A stretch of DNA of 64,000 nt from contig JAWKRR010000008.1 of NCBI GenBank assembly GCA_041389525.1, forward strand, positions 62,001-126,000, written 5' to 3'. Each line of letters opens with the position of its first letter. Position 1 is the first letter of the stretch. Made by a program: the position numbers and the translations under genes. This stretch comes from JACKFB01 sp041389525 (GTDB taxonomy: Bacteria > Myxococcota_A > UBA9042 > PHBI01 > JACKFB01). The notes beneath the pieces were generated by a model, which saw only the letters and a program-made list of their open reading frames with translations, did no database searches and was not told where the DNA came from. Shown here piece by piece: positions 11,301 through 17,893 of this stretch.

Positions 11301-11430
11301 GTGGAGCGGCTACGCGGCGGTCGCCGACACGAAGTCCGCCGAGCAGCTCGGCGCGCGGGCTTTCTTGGCGAAGCCCTTTCGGGCCGACGAGCTCGGGCGC
11401 ATCGTCAGGCGAGTGCTCGACAGCCCCTGA
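5359..11430 (+). CDS. Trifunctional Ser/Thr kinase - AAA-type ATPase - GAF/PAS hybrid histidine kinase with receiver
   Basis: The ~2023-residue cytoplasmic protein stacks complete signalling modules. Residues ~1-270 are a Hanks-type kinase (K36; catalytic loop HCDLSPDN at 125-132; metal-binding D145 in DFD). Residues ~300-700 are a predicted ATPase with Walker A GPSGVGKS (K332) and Walker B LIIDD (D455/D456). A long helical, TPR-like middle follows. GAF is at ~1309-1457, PAS at ~1520-1635, the phospho-accepting histidine H1655 in GGVAHDFNNLL, the HATPase domain at ~1750-1885, and a receiver with D1955 and K2005. The order matches the known family of kinase/ATP-binding/sensor histidine kinase proteins; the C-terminal receiver makes this a hybrid kinase. 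The HRD arginine is Cys and DFG is DFD, so the Ser/Thr kinase part may be weak or a pseudokinase. The gene stands alone; the next gene is convergent 14 bases away. Confidence 0.9.
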   Translation: MLRIPGYRYERTLFAGARCSVYAAVRLSDDVRVILKTTTHEAAAADVQRFRRTFSLTHDLAIVGSCRALELFEDRRRPYLVMQPFAGRPLAEWLRDGPLEPGHVLAIGLRLAEALARIHERGLVHCDLSPDNVLIAEDGAVEIIDFDLARRLPAEGAELSRTLVVEGTPPYMAPEQSGRLHRPVDQRADLYSLGATLYEMLTGAPPFRGDHAGGIIHSHLAAVPIAPHVVRASVPSPVSEIVLRLLAKEPDDRYQTAWGLAADLRLALTQLETRGRIDPFELGAADVSTRLRLDQHLHPRAAECELLLNRIQRAASGGTALTLVRGPSGVGKSVLLHRLFAPQARRWARVAAGGFEVRSSSPATGLRHAVSELVDLLLSESDERLAPARDAAIAALGDDAGLVADALPSLRSLIGPVESSAALPPDEARHRFKLAFRRLIQSLATERHPLVLIIDDLQRADSSDLELIAQLLTDPVTAHLLVVGAFRDDGGGDAGPLTSWTGTMQSRGLDLVTISLAPLSEAAVGSLIAAVLGASTAEIEPLTHEVMTKTQGNPLFVARFVQSLHRDGTLRVDPARGRWTWNIDRIRRLPYTENVAALMAQRVRLLTPPSRRVLAAAACLGLHFDPRVIAHALEMEPDEVLRHLWPALRDDLVEPPADAAADPPDPYRFAHDRIHAAAYELLPTAERTRMHLALGWTLAADDFSDAGRAAATTQLGLGMSLVETETARAEIAAIALDAGRAASISMAHSAARELLEVGLAALPDGASTTHLDTWLGLHLARAANAESLGEFDMAESLLEVAMGQARTVPERATVLTRRILLRSRRSDPMGAIEATRECLALFGQPLPHTPEEAVPLHAADDAILAELIAGRDLESLASGKPTSDPQILQLLQVMAAAANPAYAQPWVLGTLARRSVRLSLEHGPSPDSAHAFVLYGWIQSMMGNRDLAELFGRTGLALAETGLAAARSAPLHHLYATFIEHWRHPWSEGRARFERTLLMARRQGSYETGAWVVLNLAWLVYAAEDDLTLALRRMPELLAASRGEFEHRDAASNIMLTMLRVRELTGTALDDATGLDESFDERALIASLAHFPGYTAAYHVQRMIVRCLLGDLDEARAEIAPAAAAIPFAGASLWESRFHVFRALILTGLARRTPGALSDDEREALEASVREVKRYADYGSPGRAAERDLILAEVKAVRGEDDGVLALYDAAILGALESGDRAFSGLAAERCAAWFEARGDDRMARSYLFDARYAFERWGAFAKVARLDAHASLTRRVGSERLSPHAAGAEGPALELHSALAASRAVSGEIDLERLLGTLMAHVVEVAGATRGCLLLETEGRLRVEAAIEAPGETPRVMMGLPMAEHGLCVAVVQAVHRSGQPVQLEDARSSRRFARDPYIVEAQPRSLLCVPIVHQGRVLAILYLENTVLAGAFTRGRRHALDLISAQAAISIQNAFLFRREQEMAGMLRTTTAENIQLQIELQRAKGELLALRSRIDSQTLSLEATVRQRTADIERMHRHHDRVLRSIDQGIFCVDPGGVVYFANPAAARLGGWSDQELVGRTYHDLLVAEGGSKLPSLQGHAGDGNYEGRFLRAGGDSLPVEMSLQPIRDDAGGAVGAVVTFRDLTRRRELETQLQHAQKMEAMGQFAGGVAHDFNNLLTPMLGNVSLVRETVGDDFPVTLPWLEDIERAGGRAADLVKQVLAFSRRSEVFLRPIDPLPLIDDIVRFLQRSLQRSITVTWERPEQIPWIHADAGGIHQVLLNLCLNARDALHDRAKTGDSAELRLTIRAEEKRIDAAMAQAQPGLRPGHWVQLSVEDNGVGMSGPTRERVFEPFFTTKEVGAGTGLGLSVVYGIVQQHGGFVLCTSTQGQGTTMACSLPARAPGAAAVLEAAAPVVRGRGERVLIADDEPLMRSLGHHVLENLGYHVAVVDNGLAAVETFRDQPGAFELIILDISMPGMSGDEALQEILQIDSEARVILWSGYAAVADTKSAEQLGARAFLAKPFRADELGRIVRRVLDSP

Positions 11431-11444
11431 GAGGGTGTTGGGGG

Positions 11445-12050
11445 CTAGCTCGAGCTGCGCATCGTGACCTGGAGCACGGCGCGCCCGATGAGCAGCCCTT
11501 CGGTGGTGCTGACCACCAGCGTCAGCGTGGCGGGTTCGTCGACCCAGTCGCGCCAGGACACGTCGTCGACCACCAGAAAGAGGTCGAGGCCGTACCCGAA
11601 GCCATCGCCGCCATCGTTGACGCCGCGCTTGGACCACTCGCGGCTGGCCAGCACCCCGCGCGTCGAATCGATCGTGGCTTTGACCCTCAGGTTGCCGTGG
11701 GTGACGGCGGCCGTCCGGAAACCCAGCACGACCATGTGCAGCCCCTGAAAGCCGCCCATGATCTCGAGGTTATCGCCAGGGGCGACGCCGTGAATCGACG
11801 GGGAGATGCGTCGCGGGACGCCCGAGTCCGGCTCCGTGACGAAGAGCGGGGTGCTCGGCTCGTGGGTCAGGACCTCGAGCTCGAGCTCGTGGCAGTACGG
11901 CTTGGTCGCGTCGACGGCCGGCGCGCGGCCCGGCACGCAGGGGAGCTCGGCGGGGTCGATCGGCTCGTCGGAGTTCGTCGGGTCGCAGCCCGCCGCGAAG
12001 ATCAGCGCCAGCGTCACCACGATCGCGACAGTGGAGGTGTGAGCGCGCAC
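11445..12050 (-). CDS. Predicted lipoprotein of unknown function
   Basis: The 201-residue product begins with a hydrophobic signal and the lipobox FAAGC, giving a lipidated C22, followed by an acidic/proline tether (DPTNSDEPIDPAE). The rest looks like one or two beta-rich domains without a motif I recognise (GLHMVVLGFRTAAV, LTLVVSTTEGLLIG). The GTG start has GGAG six bases upstream. It is convergent with the giant kinase gene and divergent from the haem protein gene, so it is likely transcribed alone. Export and lipidation are well supported; the role is unknown. Confidence 0.75.
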   Translation of the reverse strand: MRAHTSTVAIVVTLALIFAAGCDPTNSDEPIDPAELPCVPGRAPAVDATKPYCHELELEVLTHEPSTPLFVTEPDSGVPRRISPSIHGVAPGDNLEIMGGFQGLHMVVLGFRTAAVTHGNLRVKATIDSTRGVLASREWSKRGVNDGGDGFGYGLDLFLVVDDVSWRDWVDEPATLTLVVSTTEGLLIGRAVLQVTMRSSS

Positions 12051-12248
12051 TGGAGGCTCCGCGAAGAGGTTCCTTCAATCCGTGAGTAGCGTACCGACCT
12101 AGCCTAGCACGCCACAAGGGTTACGCCGTTGCTGGATTCGACGGGGCCAGTGCGTCACCATAGCGGCGCCGCGGACCGCCGGTCTCAGCGGCGGAGACGT
12201 CTGGACCGTGGGGCCGCGGTCCACTGGCGACGCCTCCCGGAGTCTCTG

Positions 12249-14609
12249 ATGTCCAGATGCCATGTACGCGCCGCCCTCGTGGCGCTCGCGACCTTGAGCG
12301 CGCCGGCGCTGACGGGCTGCCCCGACGACGGCGCGAGCGACGCCATCGCCGAGGAGATCTTCGCAACCCCCGGCCAACCCGTGGCCTACGCGACGCCCGA
12401 AGAGCTGGCGACCTTCGAGCGCGGCAAGAAGGTCGCGCTGCGGCGATTCACGCCCGAGGACGGGCTTGGGCCTTCCTTCAATTTGACCTTCTGCGGCGGC
12501 TGCCATGAGCGCCCCACTTTGGGCGGCGGCGCGCCGCGGTACCGTGACTTCTTCCTGGTCGGCTTCGAGTCCCTGGCGGGATCTTTTCTGACGCAGGGGA
12601 ACGCCGGGGTGCGCCCGCAGTTCGATGTCGGGGAGGCCGATCACCACCCCGGCCCCAAGACCTCCAACGTCATCGCCAAGCGAAGCGGCACCGCGTTCTT
12701 TGGCGTGGGCGCGTTGGCCGAGATCCCTGAAGAGGAGATCTTGAAGCGGGCGGACCCGCTGGACGCTGACGGAGACGGCATTCGCGGCCGCCCGAACTAC
12801 GACCGGGGCTTTGTGGGGCGGTTCGGCCGCAAGGCGCAGACCGTGTCGCTGGAGGGCTTCATCCGCGGCCCGATCAAGAACCATCTCGGCATCACCACCG
12901 ACCCGCTGCCGGACGCCCGCAAGGCGCTGCTGCCCATCCCGTCGGCGGCGGACCCGAGCGCCACCGGCACGCGGACGAGTGCGCTGCGCATGGATGGGCT
13001 CGGGACGAAGATGGGCGCGCAGGCGGCAGCTCCGGCGGAGCCGACGCGTGACAACGACGGCGTGCCGGACCCTGAGCTGGGCGAGGACGACCTCTTCGAT
13101 GTGGTCGCGATGACGATGCTCATGGGCGCGCCGCGACCCGACCCTCCGACCGAGGAGTCCGAGGCGGGGCGCGCGATCTTCGGTGAGTTGGGCTGCACGG
13201 GCTGTCACACCCCGGCGCTGCGCGGTCCTCGCGGTATGGTCCCGGCGTACACCGACCTCCTGCTGCACGACATGGGGCCGGAGTTGGACGACCGGACGCC
13301 CATGCAGCTCGCAGACGGGCGCGATTGGCGGACGCAACCCTTGTGGGGCGTGGTGGCGGTCGGGCCGTGGTTGCACGACGGGCGCGCCGACACATTGGAT
13401 GAGGCCATCCGCCTCCACGGGGGCGAGGCGGAGGCGTCGCGCGACGCCTACGTGGCGCTCACGGATGCGGAGCGGGCGCTCATCATGAGGTTTCTCGAGT
13501 CGCTTGGCGGGCGCGAGAGCTACTCCCCCGGCTTGATCCCGCCGGGGACACCGGTCGCAGAGCTCGGTGAGTACGGCGGCCCGTCGCGCGCCTTGAACAC
13601 TGAGGAATCCGCGGTCTATCTGGCGGGGCGCGCGGTGTTCGACCGAGACTTCGCCATCGGACGCGGGCTTGGCCCGAACTTCAACGGCGACTCCTGCCGC
13701 GCTTGCCACTTCGACCCGGTGGTCGGCGGCGCGGGTCCTCTGGACGTCAACGTCACGCGCCACGGCTACCTGGACCGCGAGACCGGCGTCTTCACGGCAC
13801 CGTCCATCGGCACGATGGCCCACAAGGGCTCCACCGCGGTCAACGCGACGCCGCCCCTAGACCCCGACGCCGACTGCTTTGAGCTGCGCCAGACGCCGGC
13901 GGTCTTCGGCCTCGGCCTCATCGAGCAGATCCCCACCGCGGCCATCCTGATGCGCGCGGATCCTGACGATCTCGACGGCGACGGCATCCGCGGGCGCGCG
14001 CGCATGTTCGACGCGACGCGAGCGGGCCGCTTCGGGTGGAAAGCCGGGGTACCCACGGTCGAGGAGTTCCTCCGCGACGCCATGACCAACGAGATGGGGA
14101 TGACGCTGCCGGCGCGCGACGGTCAGTCCCTGGGGGTCGAGACCGACGACGACGGCGCCGCAGATCCTGAGCTCTCCGACGGCGACTATGACGCGCTGAA
14201 GTTCTTCCTCCAGCTTATCGGGCCGCCGCCGCGGGACCGCGTCGACATCGCGCGCGAGGACGCCGGCGAAGAGGTGTTCGAACGCATCGGGTGCGAGGCG
14301 TGCCATACGGCGTCGATGGCCACCGCCGAGGGCGTACCCGTCAACTTGTACAGCGACCTCCTGCTGCACAACGTCGCCGCGGAGGGCGCGATCGGCATTG
14401 AGGACGGAGACGCCGGGATCCACGACTTCCGGACCGCGCCGCTGTGGGGGGTCGGAAAGACCGCGCCGTACATGCACGACGGCCGCGCCGCCACGCTCGA
14501 GGAGGCGATCGTCGCCCATGACGGAGAAGGCGCACCGAGCCGCGAGAGCTACCTCGGGCTCGACGCGGCGGACCAGGAGGCGCTGCTGGCGTTCCTGCGC
14601 TCGCTCTGA
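12249..14609 (+). CDS. Tandem di-haem oxidoreductase (DHOR/DUF1111 family) lipoprotein with four CxxCH motifs
   Basis: The ATG at 12249 (GGAG six bases upstream) is followed by a signal peptide with lipobox ALTGC (C24). The 786-residue protein contains two copies of the di-haem oxidoreductase module. Copy 1 opens with GLGPSFNLTFCGGCHE (haem motif 82-86) and closes with CTGCHT (316-320) plus PLWGV and LHDGRADTLDEAI. Copy 2 opens with GLGPNFNGDSCRACHF (483-487) and closes with CEACHT (682-686) plus PLWGVGKTAPYMHDGRA. Ordinary family members have one copy and two haems. The protein should sit in the periplasm or on the outer membrane as a redox protein or peroxidase-like enzyme; the electron partner is unknown. 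It overlaps the following DUF192 lipoprotein gene by one base. Confidence 0.85.
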   Translation: MSRCHVRAALVALATLSAPALTGCPDDGASDAIAEEIFATPGQPVAYATPEELATFERGKKVALRRFTPEDGLGPSFNLTFCGGCHERPTLGGGAPRYRDFFLVGFESLAGSFLTQGNAGVRPQFDVGEADHHPGPKTSNVIAKRSGTAFFGVGALAEIPEEEILKRADPLDADGDGIRGRPNYDRGFVGRFGRKAQTVSLEGFIRGPIKNHLGITTDPLPDARKALLPIPSAADPSATGTRTSALRMDGLGTKMGAQAAAPAEPTRDNDGVPDPELGEDDLFDVVAMTMLMGAPRPDPPTEESEAGRAIFGELGCTGCHTPALRGPRGMVPAYTDLLLHDMGPELDDRTPMQLADGRDWRTQPLWGVVAVGPWLHDGRADTLDEAIRLHGGEAEASRDAYVALTDAERALIMRFLESLGGRESYSPGLIPPGTPVAELGEYGGPSRALNTEESAVYLAGRAVFDRDFAIGRGLGPNFNGDSCRACHFDPVVGGAGPLDVNVTRHGYLDRETGVFTAPSIGTMAHKGSTAVNATPPLDPDADCFELRQTPAVFGLGLIEQIPTAAILMRADPDDLDGDGIRGRARMFDATRAGRFGWKAGVPTVEEFLRDAMTNEMGMTLPARDGQSLGVETDDDGAADPELSDGDYDALKFFLQLIGPPPRDRVDIAREDAGEEVFERIGCEACHTASMATAEGVPVNLYSDLLLHNVAAEGAIGIEDGDAGIHDFRTAPLWGVGKTAPYMHDGRAATLEEAIVAHDGEGAPSRESYLGLDAADQEALLAFLRSL

Positions 14610-15037
14610 TGGGGGCGCGCTGTGTCGGCCTAGCCGCGCTCGTCGCCACCGTCTCAGGGTGCGCGGTCGAAGACGGGGCTTGGCTGTTCGTCATCGACCC
14701 CGCGAGCGGGGCCGCGCGCCTGCACGTCCGCTACGAGCGCGCGACGACGGAGCAAGCGCGCCGCGACGGTCTGGGGGTCCGCCCACCGCTGGCGGAGGAC
14801 GAGGGCCTGCTCCTGGAGTTCCCGGTCGAGGGCGAGGTCTGCATCCACAACCGGCCGGTGCCCTACCCCATCGACGTCATCTTCGCGGCGGCCGACGACG
14901 CGGTGGTCCGAGACGCCGTTTCCCTGGGCGCGGGGCAGGCGACGCCGGTCTGCGTGGCCGGGGTGCAGCGAGTGCTGGAGGTCCGGCAAGGCGTCGGGAG
15001 CGCGGTGGTCGCCGGTGATCACCTCTCGCGGGACTGA
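14609..15037 (+). CDS. DUF192 family lipoprotein
   Basis: The 142-residue product has a lipobox (TVSGC, C18) and a DUF192-like body: RRDGLGVRPPLAEDEGLLLEF followed by the hallmark NRPVPYPIDVIF, where the family has an N/T-P-I/V-x-x-D-x-x-F pattern, then a C-terminal GVQRVLEVRQG strand. The function of DUF192 is unknown. Its ATG shares one base with the stop of the tandem di-haem protein (TGATG), so the two are translationally coupled and probably act in the same place outside the inner membrane. The last 19 bases overlap the convergent radical SAM gene. Confidence 0.75.
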   Translation: MGARCVGLAALVATVSGCAVEDGAWLFVIDPASGAARLHVRYERATTEQARRDGLGVRPPLAEDEGLLLEFPVEGEVCIHNRPVPYPIDVIFAAADDAVVRDAVSLGAGQATPVCVAGVQRVLEVRQGVGSAVVAGDHLSRD

Positions 15038-16917
15038 TCGCGCGAAGCATGCCGCGGTGCGACGGCGACCGCGTCCGCGGCCCGTCGCGCCTCCTCCCAG
15101 ATCTCGGGCGTCAGGGCAGCGAACTCGGCCTCCCCGAACTGGTCGAGGTAGGCGAGGTTGACCCCGTAGCAGTGGGCGCGCGCGGCGCAGCCGTCGCACG
15201 CCGAGACGTAGCGATGTCCGCGGTCCGCCTCCTCACCCGCCACATCCAGCAGCGAGAAGCTGAAGAGCGCGTCCAGGTGGCCGCGCCACGCGCACGGAGG
15301 CGTCCCGCAGCGGCCGGACATCCGGTAGTCGAGGCCGTGCTTCCGCGCGCGCAGCATCGCGTCGACCAAGTGCGGGACGGCGTCAGTGTACCGCACCGCC
15401 ACGAGATCCCAGTCCCGCGGCAACCCGTCGACGATGTAAGTCACGCTGAGCAACACCTTCGCCTCGGGGACCTGGGCGGCGACGACGTCGACGATGTCGC
15501 CAAGGTGGTCGAGGTTGTCGCGGTTGTGGACCACGTTCAGCTCGACGCGGACGCCCCGATCGAGCAGCCGCCGCACACCGCGCAACGCCGCTTCGGGGGT
15601 CCCGGCACCCGTGATTCGCAGGTATCGCGCAGGATCGACCGCGTGAAGACTGACGACAGCCTGCGTGAGCCCTGCTTCGGCCAGGCCCTCGGCGAGCGCG
15701 CCGTCATCGCCACCGAGCAGCAGCGCGTTGGTCTGAATCTCGCGCTCTTCGATCTGGAGCGCGGTGGCGTGGGCTATGAACTCCGCGAGCTGGCGATGCA
15801 GTGTCGGCTCGCCGCCCGAGAAGGACACCCGGCAAGCCCCCTGCTCCGCGGCATGGTCGATGGCGCTGACGATGGCCTCGTCCGGCAGCCCCGTGCTCGT
15901 CCGGTCCACGAAGCAGAAGGTGCAGTCCTGGTTACACGGCATCACGACGCGGATGGTGACCTGGGGTCCCGACAGCTGCGTGCCGGCCTCGAAAGTCCGG
16001 TCGTAGATGACCAGCTGCTCGGGCCGGCTGCGACGCGTGAGCAGGGCCCGAGGCGCACGCGCGAAGGGGTGCGTCGTCCACGGCGCGTGCACCTGGGCGT
16101 AGACCTTTGGCTGGCCGGGGCACTGGTCGCGGGCCGCGCACCCGGAGCACGCTTCGGCAAAGAAGTGCGTGCGCGAGCGGTCGCGGTTGGGGTGGCGCCC
16201 CAGCGAGGCCAGCGCGTGGGCGTCGCCTCGCAGCAGGCAAATCGGCAGCCCGAGATCGTCTTCGATGTGGATGGGGAGGTCGTGCAGCCGCGCCTCCCTC
16301 GACGCCGCCCGGATCGCCAGCTCGAGCGCTTCGAGGGTGGGCAGCAGCCCCGGGTCGCCCTCCGCGCGCTCGCTTCGCATGATCGGTCGGAGCCACCAGG
16401 CGCTGACCTGCGGTAGCTCGCGCCGCAGCCAGGCGGGGATGCTGCCGAGGCCAGCCAAGTTCGGCGCTGACAGCGGCGTGCGCGCGACCACGGGGAGGCC
16501 AGCGTCGACGAAGGCCTGGGCACCCTGGAACGCAGCCTCGTGCATGCCGGCCGCGCCGTAGGCCAGATCGCCGGCGGCAGCGTCGGTGGCGTTCAAGGCC
16601 CAGAGCACATCGCTAAGTCCAGCGTGGGCCAGCTCCGCGGCGAGCGTCCCGTCCTGGGCGCACGAAGCGTTGGTCTCAAGCGTCACGCGCTCGATCCCAA
16701 GCGCGCGGACGTGGGCGACCAGCTCGGCCAGCCGTGGCTCCAGCAGCGGCTCACCGCCTGAGATGCGCAGCTCCGTCACGCCGCGTTCCAGGTCCGCCGC
16801 CACCTGGGCGATCGCCCGCTCGAACCCGGCGCCATCCAGCATCGAACCGCCCGGGAGCTCGCAGAACGGGCAGGCGGCGTTGCAGATCCCGTTGACGCGC
16901 AGGGTCGTCGTCTTCAT
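15019..16917 (-). CDS. Double radical SAM protein: two complete radical SAM/SPASM-like units in one chain
   Basis: The 632-residue protein has two full radical SAM halves. Half 1 has C12-x3-C16-x2-C19 (CNAACPFC), a GGEPLLEPRL loop, and a C-terminal cysteine group CSGCAARDQCPG (C257, C260, C266). Half 2 has C328, C332, C335 (CNQDCTFC), GGEPTLHRQL and CDGCAARAHCYG (C574, C577, C583). Each half could hold one SAM-cleaving 4Fe-4S cluster and an auxiliary site. The halves resemble each other, so internal duplication is likely. The ATG is preceded by GAGG at six bases. It is the last gene of a minus-strand operon with a single radical SAM gene (55-base gap) and a carbamoyltransferase fusion. The substrate is unknown; modification of a peptide or other macromolecule fits the SPASM-like ends. 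Confidence 0.85.
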   Translation of the reverse strand: MKTTTLRVNGICNAACPFCELPGGSMLDGAGFERAIAQVAADLERGVTELRISGGEPLLEPRLAELVAHVRALGIERVTLETNASCAQDGTLAAELAHAGLSDVLWALNATDAAAGDLAYGAAGMHEAAFQGAQAFVDAGLPVVARTPLSAPNLAGLGSIPAWLRRELPQVSAWWLRPIMRSERAEGDPGLLPTLEALELAIRAASREARLHDLPIHIEDDLGLPICLLRGDAHALASLGRHPNRDRSRTHFFAEACSGCAARDQCPGQPKVYAQVHAPWTTHPFARAPRALLTRRSRPEQLVIYDRTFEAGTQLSGPQVTIRVVMPCNQDCTFCFVDRTSTGLPDEAIVSAIDHAAEQGACRVSFSGGEPTLHRQLAEFIAHATALQIEEREIQTNALLLGGDDGALAEGLAEAGLTQAVVSLHAVDPARYLRITGAGTPEAALRGVRRLLDRGVRVELNVVHNRDNLDHLGDIVDVVAAQVPEAKVLLSVTYIVDGLPRDWDLVAVRYTDAVPHLVDAMLRARKHGLDYRMSGRCGTPPCAWRGHLDALFSFSLLDVAGEEADRGHRYVSACDGCAARAHCYGVNLAYLDQFGEAEFAALTPEIWEEARRAADAVAVAPRHASRDQSRER

Positions 16918-16972
16918 CGGGCGCCTCGGTAGAGCGGGACACTCGCGCCGCCGCGCGTCGGGAGCGGCGCCC

Positions 16973-17893
16973 TCACGAGGCGTCGCCAGACGCGAGGACG
17001 GGACGAAACTCCCACGTCCCGAAAAGCTGCTGGTACGCGGCCCATGTGGTGGGGCAGACCCCCTTCAGCGAGCAGGGCTCACACACCGCGGCGAGGGGGC
17101 GGGCGGCCCTCCGATGGTCGGCCAGGGACCGCTCGCGGCGATGGACATCGGCGACCTGATGCCGCGCGAAATCCTCCATCACATCCGCCCCGGCGCGATC
17201 CTGTGGGTCGAGATGGCAGAGCGGCACCGCCTCGGTCTCCCCGACCATCCCGAGCGCCCGCGCCCGCGCCAGCGCCTCCCGCACGTAGGGCGTCGCAGCG
17301 CTCAGCCTGACCAGCGGCTCTCCCACCCAACGCGGACCGACCCGGACCGGCCGGGTCCAGTTCAACTGCACGCGCCGAACGCCAAGCCCGTGCAGGGTCT
17401 CCACAACCGCGGCCAGCCGCGTGTAGTTGCGCGCGACGACCGGCACCGTGACCAGGGTCCCCACCCCACGCTGCGCCAGGAAACGCAGGCCCGCCGACGC
17501 CTGCTCGAACGCGCCCGGACAGCCGTCGATGAGATCGTGTAACCCCTCACAATCGCCGAAGAACGAGACCTCGAAGAAGTTCACGCCGGCGCCGAGGAGG
17601 CGGTCGAGGTACGCCTCGTAGGCGAGCATGCGGGCGTTGGTCTGGAGTTGGATGTGCTCGTAGCCGATGCGGCGCGCGCGCCGGCTCAAGCTCAGCAACT
17701 CTTTCCTCAGCGTGGCCTCGCCGCGCATGAAGACCAGCTCGGTGCAGCCGTCGTGCCGGCCGCGGACGATCTCTTCCCAGACGGCCTCGGCCGCCGGCTC
17801 CGGGTGATGGGCGATATCCGCGATGGTGCAGTGCGCGCAGCGGCTGTTGCACTGCGTCGTGAGGCGTACCAGAAGTCGACGGCCCGAGCTCAT
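16973..17893 (-). CDS. Radical SAM protein with SPASM-like C-terminal cysteines
   Basis: The 306-residue protein carries the SAM-cleaving cluster motif C15-x3-C19-x2-C22 (CNSRCAHC). The usual glycine-rich GGEP loop is replaced by MRGEATLRKEL, close to the family pattern. The rest is a (beta-alpha) barrel, ending with CEPCSLKGVC (C271, C274, C280), the spacing of an auxiliary iron-sulfur or SPASM-like site. Its ATG overlaps the TGA of the carbamoyltransferase fusion gene (ATGA), so the two are translationally coupled and likely act on one substrate or pathway. It resembles both halves of the downstream double radical SAM protein. Confidence 0.85.
   Translation of the reverse strand: MSSGRRLLVRLTTQCNSRCAHCTIADIAHHPEPAAEAVWEEIVRGRHDGCTELVFMRGEATLRKELLSLSRRARRIGYEHIQLQTNARMLAYEAYLDRLLGAGVNFFEVSFFGDCEGLHDLIDGCPGAFEQASAGLRFLAQRGVGTLVTVPVVARNYTRLAAVVETLHGLGVRRVQLNWTRPVRVGPRWVGEPLVRLSAATPYVREALARARALGMVGETEAVPLCHLDPQDRAGADVMEDFARHQVADVHRRERSLADHRRAARPLAAVCEPCSLKGVCPTTWAAYQQLFGTWEFRPVLASGDAS

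Noticed and set aside
9793..11637. 614-codon minus-strand frame opposite the histidine kinase and receiver
   Set aside because: The plus strand carries intact H, N, G and receiver motifs; the reverse frame has no recognisable domain.
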